Program-made: the position numbers and the translations under genes
Origin: Megamerina dolium
Lineage: Eukaryota > Arthropoda > Insecta > Diptera > Megamerinidae
Assembly (NCBI GenBank): GCA_963854835.1
Contig: OY978526.1
Coordinates: 86,356,846-86,420,845, forward strand
Direction of reading: 5' to 3'
Length of the DNA: 64,000 nucleotides
The notes under the pieces: generated by a model
Databases searched by the model: none
Seen by the model: the letters and a program-made list of their open reading frames with translations, nothing else
Told to the model about the DNA's origin: nothing
In this document: positions 26,301-36,500 of the stretch, one piece after another
How positions within the stretch are numbered: the stretch's first letter is position 1
Layout of the letters: every line of letters starts with the position of its first letter

Positions 26301-26635
26301 TCGTGAGTAAGATATGTATAATGAAGCAATATGATTCCAATTTTGTTTTTCTACTTTTCTTTCTTGTTATTTTCATATTTGCACATTTCCATACAAAGTG
26401 ATGATGATTGTAATATAGTTGCTGTAGTGGAAAATTAAGAAAAAATACGTTTTTCGATTTACATTTGATAAAATGGTAAAAACATCTGAGTACACGTGAA
26501 TTTTTGAAAAATACTATAAATTAAAATATTTTGATAATATCATCAATATGATGAAAAGTAAGTAATACATTACCAATATTAACTGAAGTTTCGAATGCTT
26601 TTTGATGAAAAAACTTACATTATTTGGTAAGCGAA
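23330..26635. other. Long AT-rich non-coding stretch
   Basis: No supported gene. A (TG)n patch lies near 23950-23967 and a (TTAAA)n patch near 25320-25340. The section 24980-25440 has a mixed texture (for example ATCGAGTTATAACTGCAGC) that may be a decayed DNA transposon, but I could not find paired ends. Confidence 0.45.
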
Positions 26636-26640
26636 GTTAT

Positions 26641-26960
26641 GGGTTAGGTTTGAAAAGCGTGTGTGAACATAAATTCTTTCACACTTCCACTAGGAGACAT
26701 CTATTACCCATTGTGTTTGCCCTTGATTGCCGGAGGAGGCACGCCTTCGCAGAGTAACCAGTGTTCATGTGTCATCTTTCTTGAAACATTTGGTTCTAAA
26801 TATGAAAGGGTTTAAGAGAAAAATATTAATTCCTCAAATTCAGAATTTAGCACAAAGCTCATGTACAAGGCAACTGCTCATTCTGGCTCTTTTTCAGTTG
26901 CTGCTCAACATCTTCATAGATGTTGGTACAATAGATGGCATTGATATAATTTCAAAAAAA
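26641..26960 (-). mobile_element. RNase H LINE 3' end, same family as 16.0-16.8 kb
   Basis: On the minus strand the final coding block reads EHWLLCEGVPPPAIKGKHNG, matching EHWILWEGLPPPEVKCNHN at 16.7 kb. The 3' UTR shares TGTTCACACACGC.TTTCAAACC and ends in ACCTAACCC at 26641-26649. Upstream sequence to about 26960 shows decayed coding of the region after the Cys/His knuckle. It is a 5'-truncated dead copy. Confidence 0.75.
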
Positions 26961-27985
26961 TGGTGAAACCATGCAATTTAATTAATTTACTATAACTTAG
27001 TATAAAAAGTGTATGGAAGGATGGGCAAAAAAAAAAAAAAGAAACACAAGAAAAGAACAAAGTAGTGTCATTAAAATTAAAGCATCAATTATACACCAAA
27101 CCGCTGGGTTGAAAGTAAAAATGCAAAACAAGTTTTAATGAAATTGCAAAATTGTTAAAATGGAAGTAAAGAATTTGTATCCGTTCTGCATCAAATCCCT
27201 GTAGATTGTAGAAAATATAGCAACAACAACAACAATAACAATAGAAACACCATCTATTGGTATCCTTTTTCTTAATTGTTGCCTTCTTACTTCACATTCA
27301 CATTGCAGGATTGCTCTTTATTTGTTGTTGGCGGCAACATCCTCTTACAACGGAATGAAAAATTACATTATATTTTGTTTGTTTGTTTTTTGTTTTTTTT
27401 TTTTTTTTGTTTGTTTGTCAGTGCCTTCGGAAGTATTTACTACGTTTTTGTTTTTGCCCTTTTTTTGGTTGCCATTTTTGTTTCGACAAAGTTTTGACAT
27501 TTGCAAACAGTGGAGAGCAATTAAAAAATGAACTTTGAGACTTTTACATTATTAACGATGCCAAAATGATGAAAACAAATAACAATAGAGAACAGCACAC
27601 TGCTACTGCAGTACAACAGAAGATGCTATCAGATAATGATGATGATGATGATGATGATGACGATATTGATGGGTCCAATTAGAGGATACTCCAGTCGATA
27701 CATCTAAATCATATGCGTGCTCAGTAAAGTTCATTGAACTTGTCAGAAAACGATGTATAGCAAAAAAAAAAAAAAAAAAAATCATATTATTAAGTACTTT
27801 CATTATGTTAAGCATAAACCCAATGAAATAGTGAAATATTTGTAGTACTGTTGAACACTAAAATGCTAATTTCTTCATACCGTGACAGGCAGCTCATGTA
27901 TTAAATGATCATCAATGTCGAAATCAAAAGTTCCCAAAATATCAGCAATTCGTGTATGTAATAAATTTCAAAGACTAGCGTGTCT
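26961..27985. other. Non-coding stretch with poly(A/T) and (GAT)n
   Basis: A (GAT)n microsatellite lies at about 27635-27660, a T run at 27388-27407 and an A run at 27762-27781. No gene is supported; the Phe-rich ORFs at 27276-27531 come from the T runs. Confidence 0.5.
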
Positions 27986-27987
27986 AT

Positions 27988-29424
27988 CTTTAACCGCGTT
28001 TGTGAAGTCTTATCCCACGGCAGCACTAGAGACTCTGGTAGGACTCCTACCGCACCAAATATAGAAACAATCACCAAATATAGAAATTTGTTCCAACTCT
28101 GATTCACTGCCTTAAGAACTATGTTTTTGCAGGCGCTTCTCCACAATCATCCCACACAGATTGGAATGGAAAACAAATTGGAATTGAATGCCCTCAAAAC
28201 ATATATGTGTTTGGTTGACAGACGGATTGAAGACAGGCAAAGGTACAGGCGCTGGGAAATACGGTCCTAATACTCGCAATCAGTGGCAATGGGCTAGTGG
28301 CTAACTGTCTTGCAAACAGAAATACACGCCATAGAACTTGGTGCACGTCACCTAATGCCGAATGCTTCCGTATCCGGCAAAAACTTTCTATTCAAAATAA
28401 GGTCACATTATGTTGAGTGCCGGGGCACAACGGAATTGAGGGCAATGAAGTCGCGGACGAAGGAGAGCAAGAGCTGGCTCATCTTCTCCACTGACAGTCC
28501 CAGAACCCTTCTGCGGTATAAGCTCGGGCATCGGCCAAAACTACGATAGAAAAACATTACCACGACAAATACCAAATATAATGGACAAATTCGACAGGTC
28601 TCCGCCAAGCGAAAGCTTTGATACAGCTTTTGACAGAATTAGTCGTAGCAGAATAAATCTACCCCTAGTAACCGGCTATCTATGGGTACCGTAGTACAGT
28701 AGTTAGTGCTTTGGCCTTCTGCTGTGTTAGTCGTGAGTTCAATACCCGGCAGAAGTATAACAAAATTTCATATCGAAAAGATTCTTATTTGAAATGGTAG
28801 CCACTTGCCGGGAAGAATTGGCAATTTTTCCGGCGGTAACAATTTGCCAAAAATGCTTCTTAAAAAATAAAGAGTACTGTGACAAAACTAAGTTGAAGTG
28901 ATGCCACTACGGCTCTGCCGTTCGGAACCGGCTAATATAAGTAGGTCCCTTCAAATGCTGTCCAAATTTAACACGCACAACAATGGGCCTTTCTGGCTTA
29001 AGTGTATCCTCTAGAGGGAGAGCAGCTATACCTAACCTAACCTAACCGGCTAACTCCCAGGACATAACTGGTTAAAGTACCACCTCCACAAAATGGGATT
29101 ATCCTTTGACATGGAGTGTAGATTCTGTCTGGACAATGATGACACAATAATCTACATCTTTTGCGAATGCTCAGCCTTGGCTAGTCTTCGCCTTCAAACA
29201 CTTTTAGCTGAGTTTGCTTCAAGCATCAAAAGTTCGACAAGATCAATTCTGTCTTTCATTAAAAAGGTCAAAGAGATTCTAGTGTCGTAGATGGGCTTGG
29301 GTACAAAAGATCTCGTATGGTCGCAGTGCCCGTAACACTTGTGGTTGGTTCTCAGAGGTATCAGCTGTAGGGCTCATATCCTCTAACAGACTTCAGTGTG
29401 ATTTCGCGTGGTCCACTTGATGAA
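27988..29424 (+). mobile_element. RNase H LINE, interrupted by a SINE
   Basis: Plus strand. The end of the RT is readable as SLTAFVKSYPTAALETLVGL (27990-28050). The RNase H follows: WLTDGLKTGKGTGAGKYGPN with its first Asp (28210-28270), TEIHAIELGARHL with the Glu, a decayed second-Asp region, and PGHNGIEGNEVADEG with the last Asp (about 28422-28465). The C-terminus continues as RSRINLPLVTG, is interrupted by the SINE at 28679-29042, and resumes with GHNWLKYHLHKMGLSFDMEC-like coding and RFCLDNDDTIIYIFCECSA (Cys/His knuckle), ending near 29290. The 3' UTR shares GTGATTTCGCGTGGTCCA with the copy at 34328-34612, placing the element end near 29424. Stops and frame shifts make it non-functional. 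Confidence 0.85.
28679..29042 (+). mobile_element. tRNA-derived SINE, LINE-type tail variant, with 10-bp duplication
   Basis: The head GGGTACCGTAGTACAGTAGT carries an A-box-like element and GAGTTCAATACCC (near 28735) is a B box, so the SINE is tRNA-derived and would use an internal RNA polymerase III promoter. The body includes TTTTTCCGGCGGTAACAATT and CCGTTCGGAACCGGCTAATA, shared with the SINEs at 40.5, 43.4 and 51.1 kb. The 3' end, from ATGGGCCTTTCTGGCTTAAG to (CCTAA)n, matches a LINE UTR. TAACCGGCTA occurs at 28669-28678 and again at 29043-29052, a 10-bp target-site duplication within the host LINE's coding sequence. The last bases of the tail could overlap that repeat, so 8-10 bp is the safe range. 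Confidence 0.9.
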
Positions 29425-30628
29425 TACCATTATACATACAATAAAACTACGTTATCATGAATAGTTGGTTCTGCAACAGATGTTATTAGTTGCCCAAAAT
29501 CAAATCACGTTTCTACGTTAAAGGTTGTTGTAGAAAGTCCAATCTTCATCGGTAATGATTTTATGTATGCATTTTTTCTCGAAAGAGCAAAGTCATGCAA
29601 ATGTCGACTCTTTGACATTTTTTGTTCTCTTCGGTTAGCTCAAGTAGAACTCATTTTCTGTTCTTCTTGATATTTTCCATTACATGTATATTACTTTTCT
29701 CCACTTAGTCATGCATCATCTTTAGAACTAAAATTTCAGTGACAAAACTACGTATATAACCTCATCTACAGCGTTATCTTCACAAACTGAACCTATGATT
29801 TCTATTTAAAACAGAAAATCTACTAGAAAGCGACGGGATAATTAAAACAAACCCAGAAAGAACACAGAAAAGCTGATAATTATATTATCCCACATACACA
29901 TTTCTGTGTAACCTTACTCTATAAATCATTCGTTCATTGAGAGTTGCGGTATATTATACATTCTTTTTCAGTAACAACAGTAGTATTGGATTCATCTTGT
30001 ATTTAGTGCTTATCTGATTTATCTTTTTTTTGTAGCACATTTATTTTACGGTTATTTGTAAATTTACATGAACAACAACCTACGTTTGCTTTTTCAATTG
30101 TATGCGTATCGTATATACAGATGCACTTACATATGTATATGTCAAATACGGACGGAGAAAATGAGTATATGTGATACAGTTGGATTCTTATTACGAGTAT
30201 TATAATTACTGTTTGGAATTATATTTTTATAAGAGCGATAAATTTCATATGAATGATACTTCCACTAGTGTCGGATGCATGCCCACTTTACTTACTTAGT
30301 GTTATGATTGTGATTTTCTTTCGTTTTATCTTTTGTTTTGTTTTGTTTCAGCATCTCGATGTTATTTGCTGTTAATTACGTGCTGGAAATTGTATAATTA
30401 CAATCTGTGTAATTACCAATTATAATTTCATTTTTATACGAAAGAGATTTTAAATTGTTGATCTATAAAATAAAAAAAAAACACAACGGCAATATTTGAA
30501 ATTGATATATGTAGCTCTTGATATATAATAAATGTCTGCAAGTTTTTATATATGATCATACTATGTATATTTGCAACTAGAGTTGACAGTTTTGATGACA
30601 AAATGCGGCAAAATGCCAAAAGCATGAT
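29425..30628. other. AT-rich non-coding stretch
   Basis: No gene or element recognised on either strand. Confidence 0.5.
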
Positions 30629-30732
30629 AAAAATAAATAAATATGTGGCACTTAAAGCCCCAAAGGGCTCATTGGCCGAGCTTCTCTTCCATTACTGTTG
30701 TGCGTCTTAAATTTGGACAGTATTAGACGGCC
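30629..30732 (-). repeat. SINE fragment, 3' end only (CCCTTTGGGG-type tail)
   Basis: On the minus strand this reads ACGCACAACAGTAATGGAAG, GCTCGGCCAATGAGCCCTTT, GGGGCTTTAAGTGCCACATA and an (ATTT)n-like tail. It is nearly identical to the 3' end of the SINE at 40329-40689. Head and tRNA-like promoter are missing. Confidence 0.85.
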
Positions 30733-30952
30733 AAAGGGATGATAGACACCAAAAAAGGACTAAAGGACTAATAACCGGATATATCAACACACAAGGACCT
30801 ATTGTGCGCTAACGCTACTGTTCGAAATGTTGAAAATATTCTTGAAGGTCGTGGAGTTCAAATTTACTAATATCTCAATAGATGGCGCCACTATGCAAGT
30901 CTTCGAGACCGATTTCGGAAATTTTTGAAAAATATCGAGTATATAATAACTC

Positions 30953-31828
30953 TGTTTAATACCGAACGAGGTTTCAGACAAAGTGATTCGTGATGGTGCG
31001 AATTCTTCAACCATATTATGGAGAATATTATACGAGCTGCAGATTTACAACATAATGGCACTATCTTCAAGTGTCGTGCTGCTGGCGTATGCCGACGATA
31101 TTGATATAATCGGTATCAACTCGCGAGCAGTCAGTGCAGCATTCTCTGAATTGGAACGAGAGTCACGTCGAATGGATCTGACGGTGAACGAGGGCAAGAC
31201 GAAGTACCTAGTGTCTAGAAACAAAAAGTCCCGTCAACACGTCACTGTTGATAATTACACTTTCGAGGTGGTGAAGGACTTCGGTTATCTTGGAACAACA
31301 GCTTCAACAAGTGTAATGACGTCAGCCTGGAGATCATGCGCAGGATAACTCTTGCTAACAGGTGTTACTTTGGGCTGAGTAAGCAATTGAGTAGTCGAGT
31401 CCCTCGTTATTCCTGTCCTAACATCTGGCGCAGAAGCCTGAATAATTTCCACCAAGGATGAATGAGAATGCTTGGAGTTTTCGAGAGAAAAATTCTGCGC
31501 AGGATCTTTGGACATATTTGCGTTAATGGCGAGTACCGTTGAGCTGTTTGAGCTCTACGCTGACATTGACTTAGTTAGGCGAATCAGAATCCAGTGGCTG
31601 CGCTGGCTGTATCATGTCGAGCGAATGGAAGAAGATGCTCCAGTATTTAATTCGGCACTCGCTGGAGGACGCAGAAGAAGAGAAATACCAAACCTCCGTT
31701 GGAAGACCCAAATGTTGGAATATCCAATTTGAGCCAGCAAGCGAAGAACAGAGAGGACTGCCGCCGCATTATTTGTTCGGCCTAAATCGATCATCGGTTG
31801 TTATGGCCACATAAGAAGAAGAAGAATA
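30953..31828 (+). mobile_element. RTE-like non-LTR retrotransposon with (AAG)n tail
   Basis: 5'-truncated within the RT at the FNTERGFRQ motif. A 121-codon frame (30983-31348) holds the intact catalytic motif AYADDIDIIG, FSELERESRRMDLTVNEGKT and the TFEVVKDFGYLGT block. Frames then shift through FGLSKQLSS, VFERKILRRIFG-like coding and IQWLRWLYHVERMEEDAP to the C-terminal RRREIPNLRWKTQ region. The 3' UTR ends TTATGGCCACATAAG like the other copies, but the tail is (AAG)n instead of (TAAG)n. It shares TVNEGKTKYLVS, IRIQWLRWLYHVERMEEDAP and the AAG tail with the minus-strand copy at 49981-50852. These two form one subfamily. Confidence 0.88.
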
Positions 31829-32026
31829 ATAGTGATATTTCAATAAAAAAGCAGTTTTGTTTAATTTAACGCCATAGTTCCAAAATTCCTCTGTATTACC
31901 ATTTTCATTTATTAAGTACCAGAAAAAAATAATTGTAAATAATTAATTAACATTTGTGCAACGGATAGTCAAATCAAGTCATAAAGAACACATTCAATTT
32001 ACGTCGTCTTCCGAATTGTAAATGAA

Positions 32027-32973
32027 TATTGTTAAACGCAACAATGTCTGAGTTCGGTATTCCTGCAAAGCTCATTCGACTTTGTAGAATGACACTGCAT
32101 AACTCCCGTTGTGCAGTGAAAATTGGGAAGGACCTCTCCGCACCGTTTAATACCGAACGGGGTTTAAGACAAGGTGATTCGTTATCGTGCGACTTCTTCA
32201 ATTTTATTATGGAGAAAATAATACGAGCTGCTGATCTACTACATAATGGCACTATCTTCAACAAAAGTGTCATGCTGTTATCGTATGCCGACGATATTGA
32301 CATAATCGGCATGAACACGCGAGCAGTCAGTGCAGCATTCTCAGAGTTAGAAAGAGAGTCGCGTCGAATGGGTCTTAAGGTGAACGAGAGCAAGACGAGG
32401 TATCTAGCGTCAACAAACAAAGAGTCCCGGCGTCTTGAACAGCATGTCACTGTTGACAACTACGCTTTTGAAGTAGTAAGGGACTTTGTCTATCTTGGAA
32501 CCAGCATTAACAGCAGTAATGACGTCAGCCTGGAGATATTGCGAAGGATCACTCTTGCAAATAGGTGCTACTTTGGGCGAAGTAAGCAATTGAGTAATAT
32601 TTGCGTTGGTGGCGAGTATCGAATAAGGTACAACCATGAGCTGTACGAGCTATATGCCGATATTGACATAGTAAAGCGCATCAAAATCCAGCGGCTGTGC
32701 TGGCTGGGTCATGTCGAGCGAATGGAAGAACACGCTCCAGCTAAGAAGGTGTTATATTCGGAGCTCGCTGAGGGACGACGCAGAAGAGAAAGACCTAACC
32801 TCCGGTGGAAAGACCAAGTACTGGAGAACTTGACGGCGCTTGGAATTTCTAACTGGCGCCAGCTAGCGAAGAACAGAGATGGCTGGCGAAGCATATTATA
32901 TTCGGCCTAAATCGATATTCGGTTGTTATGGCCACATAAGTAAGTAAGTAAGTAAGTAAGTATTGTTAAACGC
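32027..32973 (+). mobile_element. RTE-like insertion with 13-bp duplication and (TAAG)n tail
   Basis: TATTGTTAAACGC occurs at 32027-32039 and again at 32961-32973, directly after the tail, so it is a 13-bp target-site duplication. The inserted sequence (32040-32960) is truncated at the 5' end inside the RT and ends TTATGGCCACA followed by (TAAG)n of about six units. It is the best preserved RTE-like copy in the window, with one frame open throughout. A truncated 5' end, a variable-length duplication and a tandem-repeat tail are what target-primed reverse transcription by RTE elements leaves behind. Confidence 0.93.
32029..32910 (+). CDS. RTE-like reverse transcriptase C-terminal fragment, 293 codons, open frame
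   Basis: The open frame codes for the palm to C-terminus of an RTE-like RT. In order: SEFGIPAKLIRLCRMTLHNS, the GLRQGDSLSCDFFNFIMEK block (motif B), SYADDIDIIGMN with the catalytic Asp pair, FSELERESRRMGLKVNESKT, the FVYLGTSINSSNDVSLEI block, and FGRSKQLSN. The frame then joins ICVGGEYRIRYNHELYELYA directly. Other copies have about 50 residues between these two (the LIMPVLTYGAEA and DERMLGVFERKVLRKIF blocks), so this is an in-frame internal deletion. It finishes with RPNLRWKDQVLENLTALGIS and YSA. The frame's first codon is TTG and lies in the flanking duplication; there is no real start codon or promoter, and the endonuclease and RT fingers are absent. It is a retrotransposon relic, not a working gene. 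Confidence 0.85.
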   Translation: MLNATMSEFGIPAKLIRLCRMTLHNSRCAVKIGKDLSAPFNTERGLRQGDSLSCDFFNFIMEKIIRAADLLHNGTIFNKSVMLLSYADDIDIIGMNTRAVSAAFSELERESRRMGLKVNESKTRYLASTNKESRRLEQHVTVDNYAFEVVRDFVYLGTSINSSNDVSLEILRRITLANRCYFGRSKQLSNICVGGEYRIRYNHELYELYADIDIVKRIKIQRLCWLGHVERMEEHAPAKKVLYSELAEGRRRRERPNLRWKDQVLENLTALGISNWRQLAKNRDGWRSILYSA

Positions 32974-34327
32974 TTTATATTTTCTCACATTTGTTGTTGT
33001 TACTGTAGGAGTAATTGATGTAGTTTGGAATATATATATGCCAAATTTTGCAATATGGAAATCTCTCGACAACAATTCAAGATGTTTTTTTCGACGATTT
33101 TTTATTTTTATTTCCAATCTCGTTATTTTTTGTTTGCAAAGTGCACAGTGCCTTCCACAGATGTTGAATACATACTTATACGTGTGTATGTGCTTGCATA
33201 CAAGTATATATAGAATGAAAGGGGGAGAGGCAGCGACAGAATAATAAATAATTTTATGCATGTGGTTGATAAATATGTGTTTTTTATATATATTTTTCTA
33301 CTTTACTATTTTTTCTTTGTTTTTATGAACACAGTAGGTGGCGATGATGGCTGCTTTTTTTTTCTTGAATGCTCTGCAGTATTCTTCACCATGTGTGTCA
33401 AGTATAACACTGAGATTTAAAAGAACTGATTTCAGCATTGTTCAATTTTTTGTTTGTTTACATGTTGAATAAAAAATGACTGCAATGAAAGGTGTCATAG
33501 AGATGAATGAACAATTTCCTTTCACATTTCTACTTAAATTTCAGTTAAATTAAAGTACTAATATAAATAGATATGTTGAAATTATTATGATGAAGAGTGT
33601 AACATTCTTTTCTATTTTCTCGTATGTAATGCATTCATTTTGATTACGTACAATATTTGAAGCAAAATGTTTGAGTAACAGAAATGGATTTAACGTGTTA
33701 CCTTGCATGAACAATATCACATTCTGAAGTATGCTCACCGTGATGCAAGCAGACATCAGATGCAACTGATGTTGGCAACTGAAGCGAATGCAAGCGTAAA
33801 AATTACAACATACAGTGAATATACTTAGGATTTGTGTATGATACACCTGTATGAAAACATGAGCTGCAAGCTGTCAAGCAAATAACATAGACACATGCAT
33901 ACTTACAGTTTGTTCAAAATATGAATTGAAAATATATGTATGCGTTCTTTATCAAGTCTGTTGCCATTCTAGTTGTTATTTTGCCTCGAATACCGTTGAA
34001 GACGGATTTTGCGCTTCTCACAAAAATCACACACAATTTTCACGAGTAATTTGTTGTTGCATCCATTTTGATATTGTAATCAGGTGGAAAATGGCATATG
34101 GCATATTTAGAAAACTGATGTCTGTATTTTATCATGGTCTGAAGCACAATTTGAATGCATATAAGTTTTAAATAAATGCATTAAAGAGTTATTTTATGAT
34201 TTCCTATAATTTATACTAAATTTTGTTGACTAATGTACGGTTTGGGGCTTAAAAATTTCAATAACAATAAGCATAAATCAATTAATCAAAAGAGAGCGTG
34301 ACGTTGGAGCAAGGACAAAATCCTTGT
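32974..34327. other. AT-rich non-coding stretch
   Basis: No supported gene. The several ORFs of 60-100 codons overlap each other on both strands and show no motif. Confidence 0.5.
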
Positions 34328-34612
34328 TCATCAAATGGACCACGCGAAATCACACTGAAGTCTGTTAGAGGATATGACCCCTACGGCTGACACCTCTGAG
34401 GGCCAACCAAAAGTGTTACGGGCATTGCGACCATACGAGATCTTTTTTACCCAAGCCCGCATGCATCTATTGAGATATGCTGTTTCACCTTAGATTTGGG
34501 GCATTTTTTAGAGAGTTTGCATTTCTCCGCCAGGCGGACGATTCTAAACTAGAGCCTGTATCTAGCAGGGCCCACGTAGAGGAGAGAGAATTATTTGCAA
34601 AATTATCCTCAC
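34328..34612 (-). mobile_element. LINE 3' end, same family as 28.0-29.4 kb
   Basis: On the minus strand it matches the last 180 bp of the LINE at 29.2-29.4 kb, including GATCTCGTATGGTCGCA, ATATCCTCTAACAGACTTCA and GTGATTTCGCGTGGTCCA. Decayed coding of the C-terminus lies upstream to about 34612. The match stops near 34328, defining the family's 3' end. Confidence 0.75.
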
Positions 34613-36060
34613 AAAAATAGATATAGAAATAATATTTTGAAATGAACCAATCTGAAGAGATCAGTTTGTTTTCGTAAATTCATTGAATTTCTCTAAAGTG
34701 TTTTATATCTTGACTTTATAGTTGATTAATGTATCATTGATTGTGTTGCAATATTGAGCAATTCTCATAAAACATCCTTATTAGCCTTCAATTTGTGGAA
34801 GAAGCGCAATCCTCATTCATTTGCAGTATATATGAGAACGAAATTTTGTTTTCCACTCAATGCCATTCAATATTCAATTTGTTGGTTTGGAAGAAAAGTG
34901 AAACTTCACACAATGCCATAAGCACACTGCCATCTTTCATTGCCAAACTAGTTATCGAAGCATAATTTCCAAGAATATACAGAAATTTCATCAATCAAAC
35001 TATCAAGGCAAATGATTGAAATGAAACGATTAAACTGAAAACGTAAGCAGCTGTGAATCAAATTCAATTCAAATACCCAATCGACCATTGTAAGTTACAA
35101 AAACTTAGGAACATTTATTTAAGCAATCAATGTATAGCAACATTTGAGAAAATGTTGCTTTGTTCTCGTACTGTATCGTGGCGGTAGTGGAAAAAATAAG
35201 CCAAATCATTACATTTTATAATTCATAAAAATATAGAATATCCCCATAATATTAAGAAAATATGGGTTTTTTATGAAAATGACAAAATTTTAAAAAATTA
35301 TTCAAATTTATCTTTAACTTTAACTAAATGTAAAAAGTTGATTTGGTGCTCTTCTTCTAAGTTAGGTAATTTTGAAGGCATCTATTAAAATAGGATGAGA
35401 CCCTCAATATGTTGTGTCTATATTTTTCAACTAAAATGGCAACTTTCTATAGATATGCCTAGGTCTCTTACTTAAATTGAAACTAAAAAGCGACTCATTT
35501 ACACTATTTGCTTGAGCAACATTCATTAACAAAGTGTCAACAGTCGACCTTGGCGTTTATTAATGCCATATACATATGTACATCACAAGTAGGCACAAGT
35601 AAGTAGATGCTAATATGTGTGCATATACATACATTTGTATATTATGTATGTATACACACACATAATATCAAGCACGCACATATACGAGTATATGTAAATA
35701 AATTAATGTAAGCAAGGCCATGAGCCATATTCACATAATTCACATATGCATAATGCGTACATGATTAACATTTTTAATTATGCTTTAAGCCAACAGCTTA
35801 AAGTATGTACTACAATATTATATCAACACTTTTAAGTTCGTGATCTTGGATACACCACATAGCTACGTATAGCGTCTATATGCTTTCTTGCCAGTTTATT
35901 TGATTAAGTATATGCTTTATATGCCATTCTATATTATTATTTTCTAGATATATACAATAGAGGATAGTATAGAAAGAAATTTTATCCCGTACTTGTAATA
36001 TTAAGTTAAACTAATTATCATCAACTTTAAACAGTCAAGTGATCAAACTGCATCTATTAG
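34613..36060. other. AT-rich non-coding stretch
   Basis: No gene or element recognised. Confidence 0.5.
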
Positions 36061-36062
36061 TC

Positions 36063-36500
36063 TTTTTTTTTTTTTTTCTCCTTTAAACTCCTAATTGGAG
36101 CATAGGGCCTCCATAATTTCTTTTCCTCCCATTTCCTGATAACTTCCTTGGCATTTTGCCAAACCACAGAAGAGTTCAGAGTTGAGCAGGGGCTTTTCAG
36201 CGCCCATTTTGTCTAGTTTATTAGCTATTTCGTTCACCTCGTGTCCTTCATGGCCACGTATCCACCTTAATACTACAATATTTATCTTTCCTAGCTCATT
36301 TAGAAGGCTGAGACATTCATCTACTAATTTGGAGGTGATTGTGAAAGATTGAAGAGATTTTAAAGCTGCTAGGCTATGTCATAACATATAAATTTTTGAT
36401 CCTTGCATCTATCTTCGAAGATACTCCCGCACACATATTTCAATGGCATGAATTTCCGACTGAAAAATTGTTGCGTAAAAATTCAAGTCTGGAATCGGCT
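36063..36500 (-). mobile_element. RNase H LINE 3' end with poly(A) tail
   Basis: On the minus strand: ATIFQSEIHAIEICVR (RNase H Glu), then KIYML-HSLAALKSLQ (the second Asp position, here His), then VVLRWIRGHEGHEVNEIANK, where the final Asp of the usual NEIADKLA motif is Asn. The frame then reads LDKMGAEKPL and EALCSN, a stop and FKGE, running into an A run on the minus strand (T run at 36064-36080). Two of the four metal-binding residues are changed, so it is dead. Its upstream boundary, near 36500, is joined to a mariner fragment in the same orientation. Confidence 0.8.

Noticed and set aside
27276..27531. Phe-rich ORFs as a transmembrane protein
   Set aside because: They arise from T-run microsatellite sequence in two overlapping frames.
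29028..29048. Internal telomeric repeat array
   Set aside because: Only 2-3 CCTAA units are present, and they sit exactly at the 3' end of a SINE.
31974..32459. 161-codon minus-strand ORF
   Set aside because: Antisense of the RTE-like RT frame, which carries the YADD motif on the plus strand.
34308..34335. Hairpin AAGGA...TCCTT as a terminator
   Set aside because: Short stem near a LINE end in eukaryotic DNA; no reason to expect a bacterial-type terminator.
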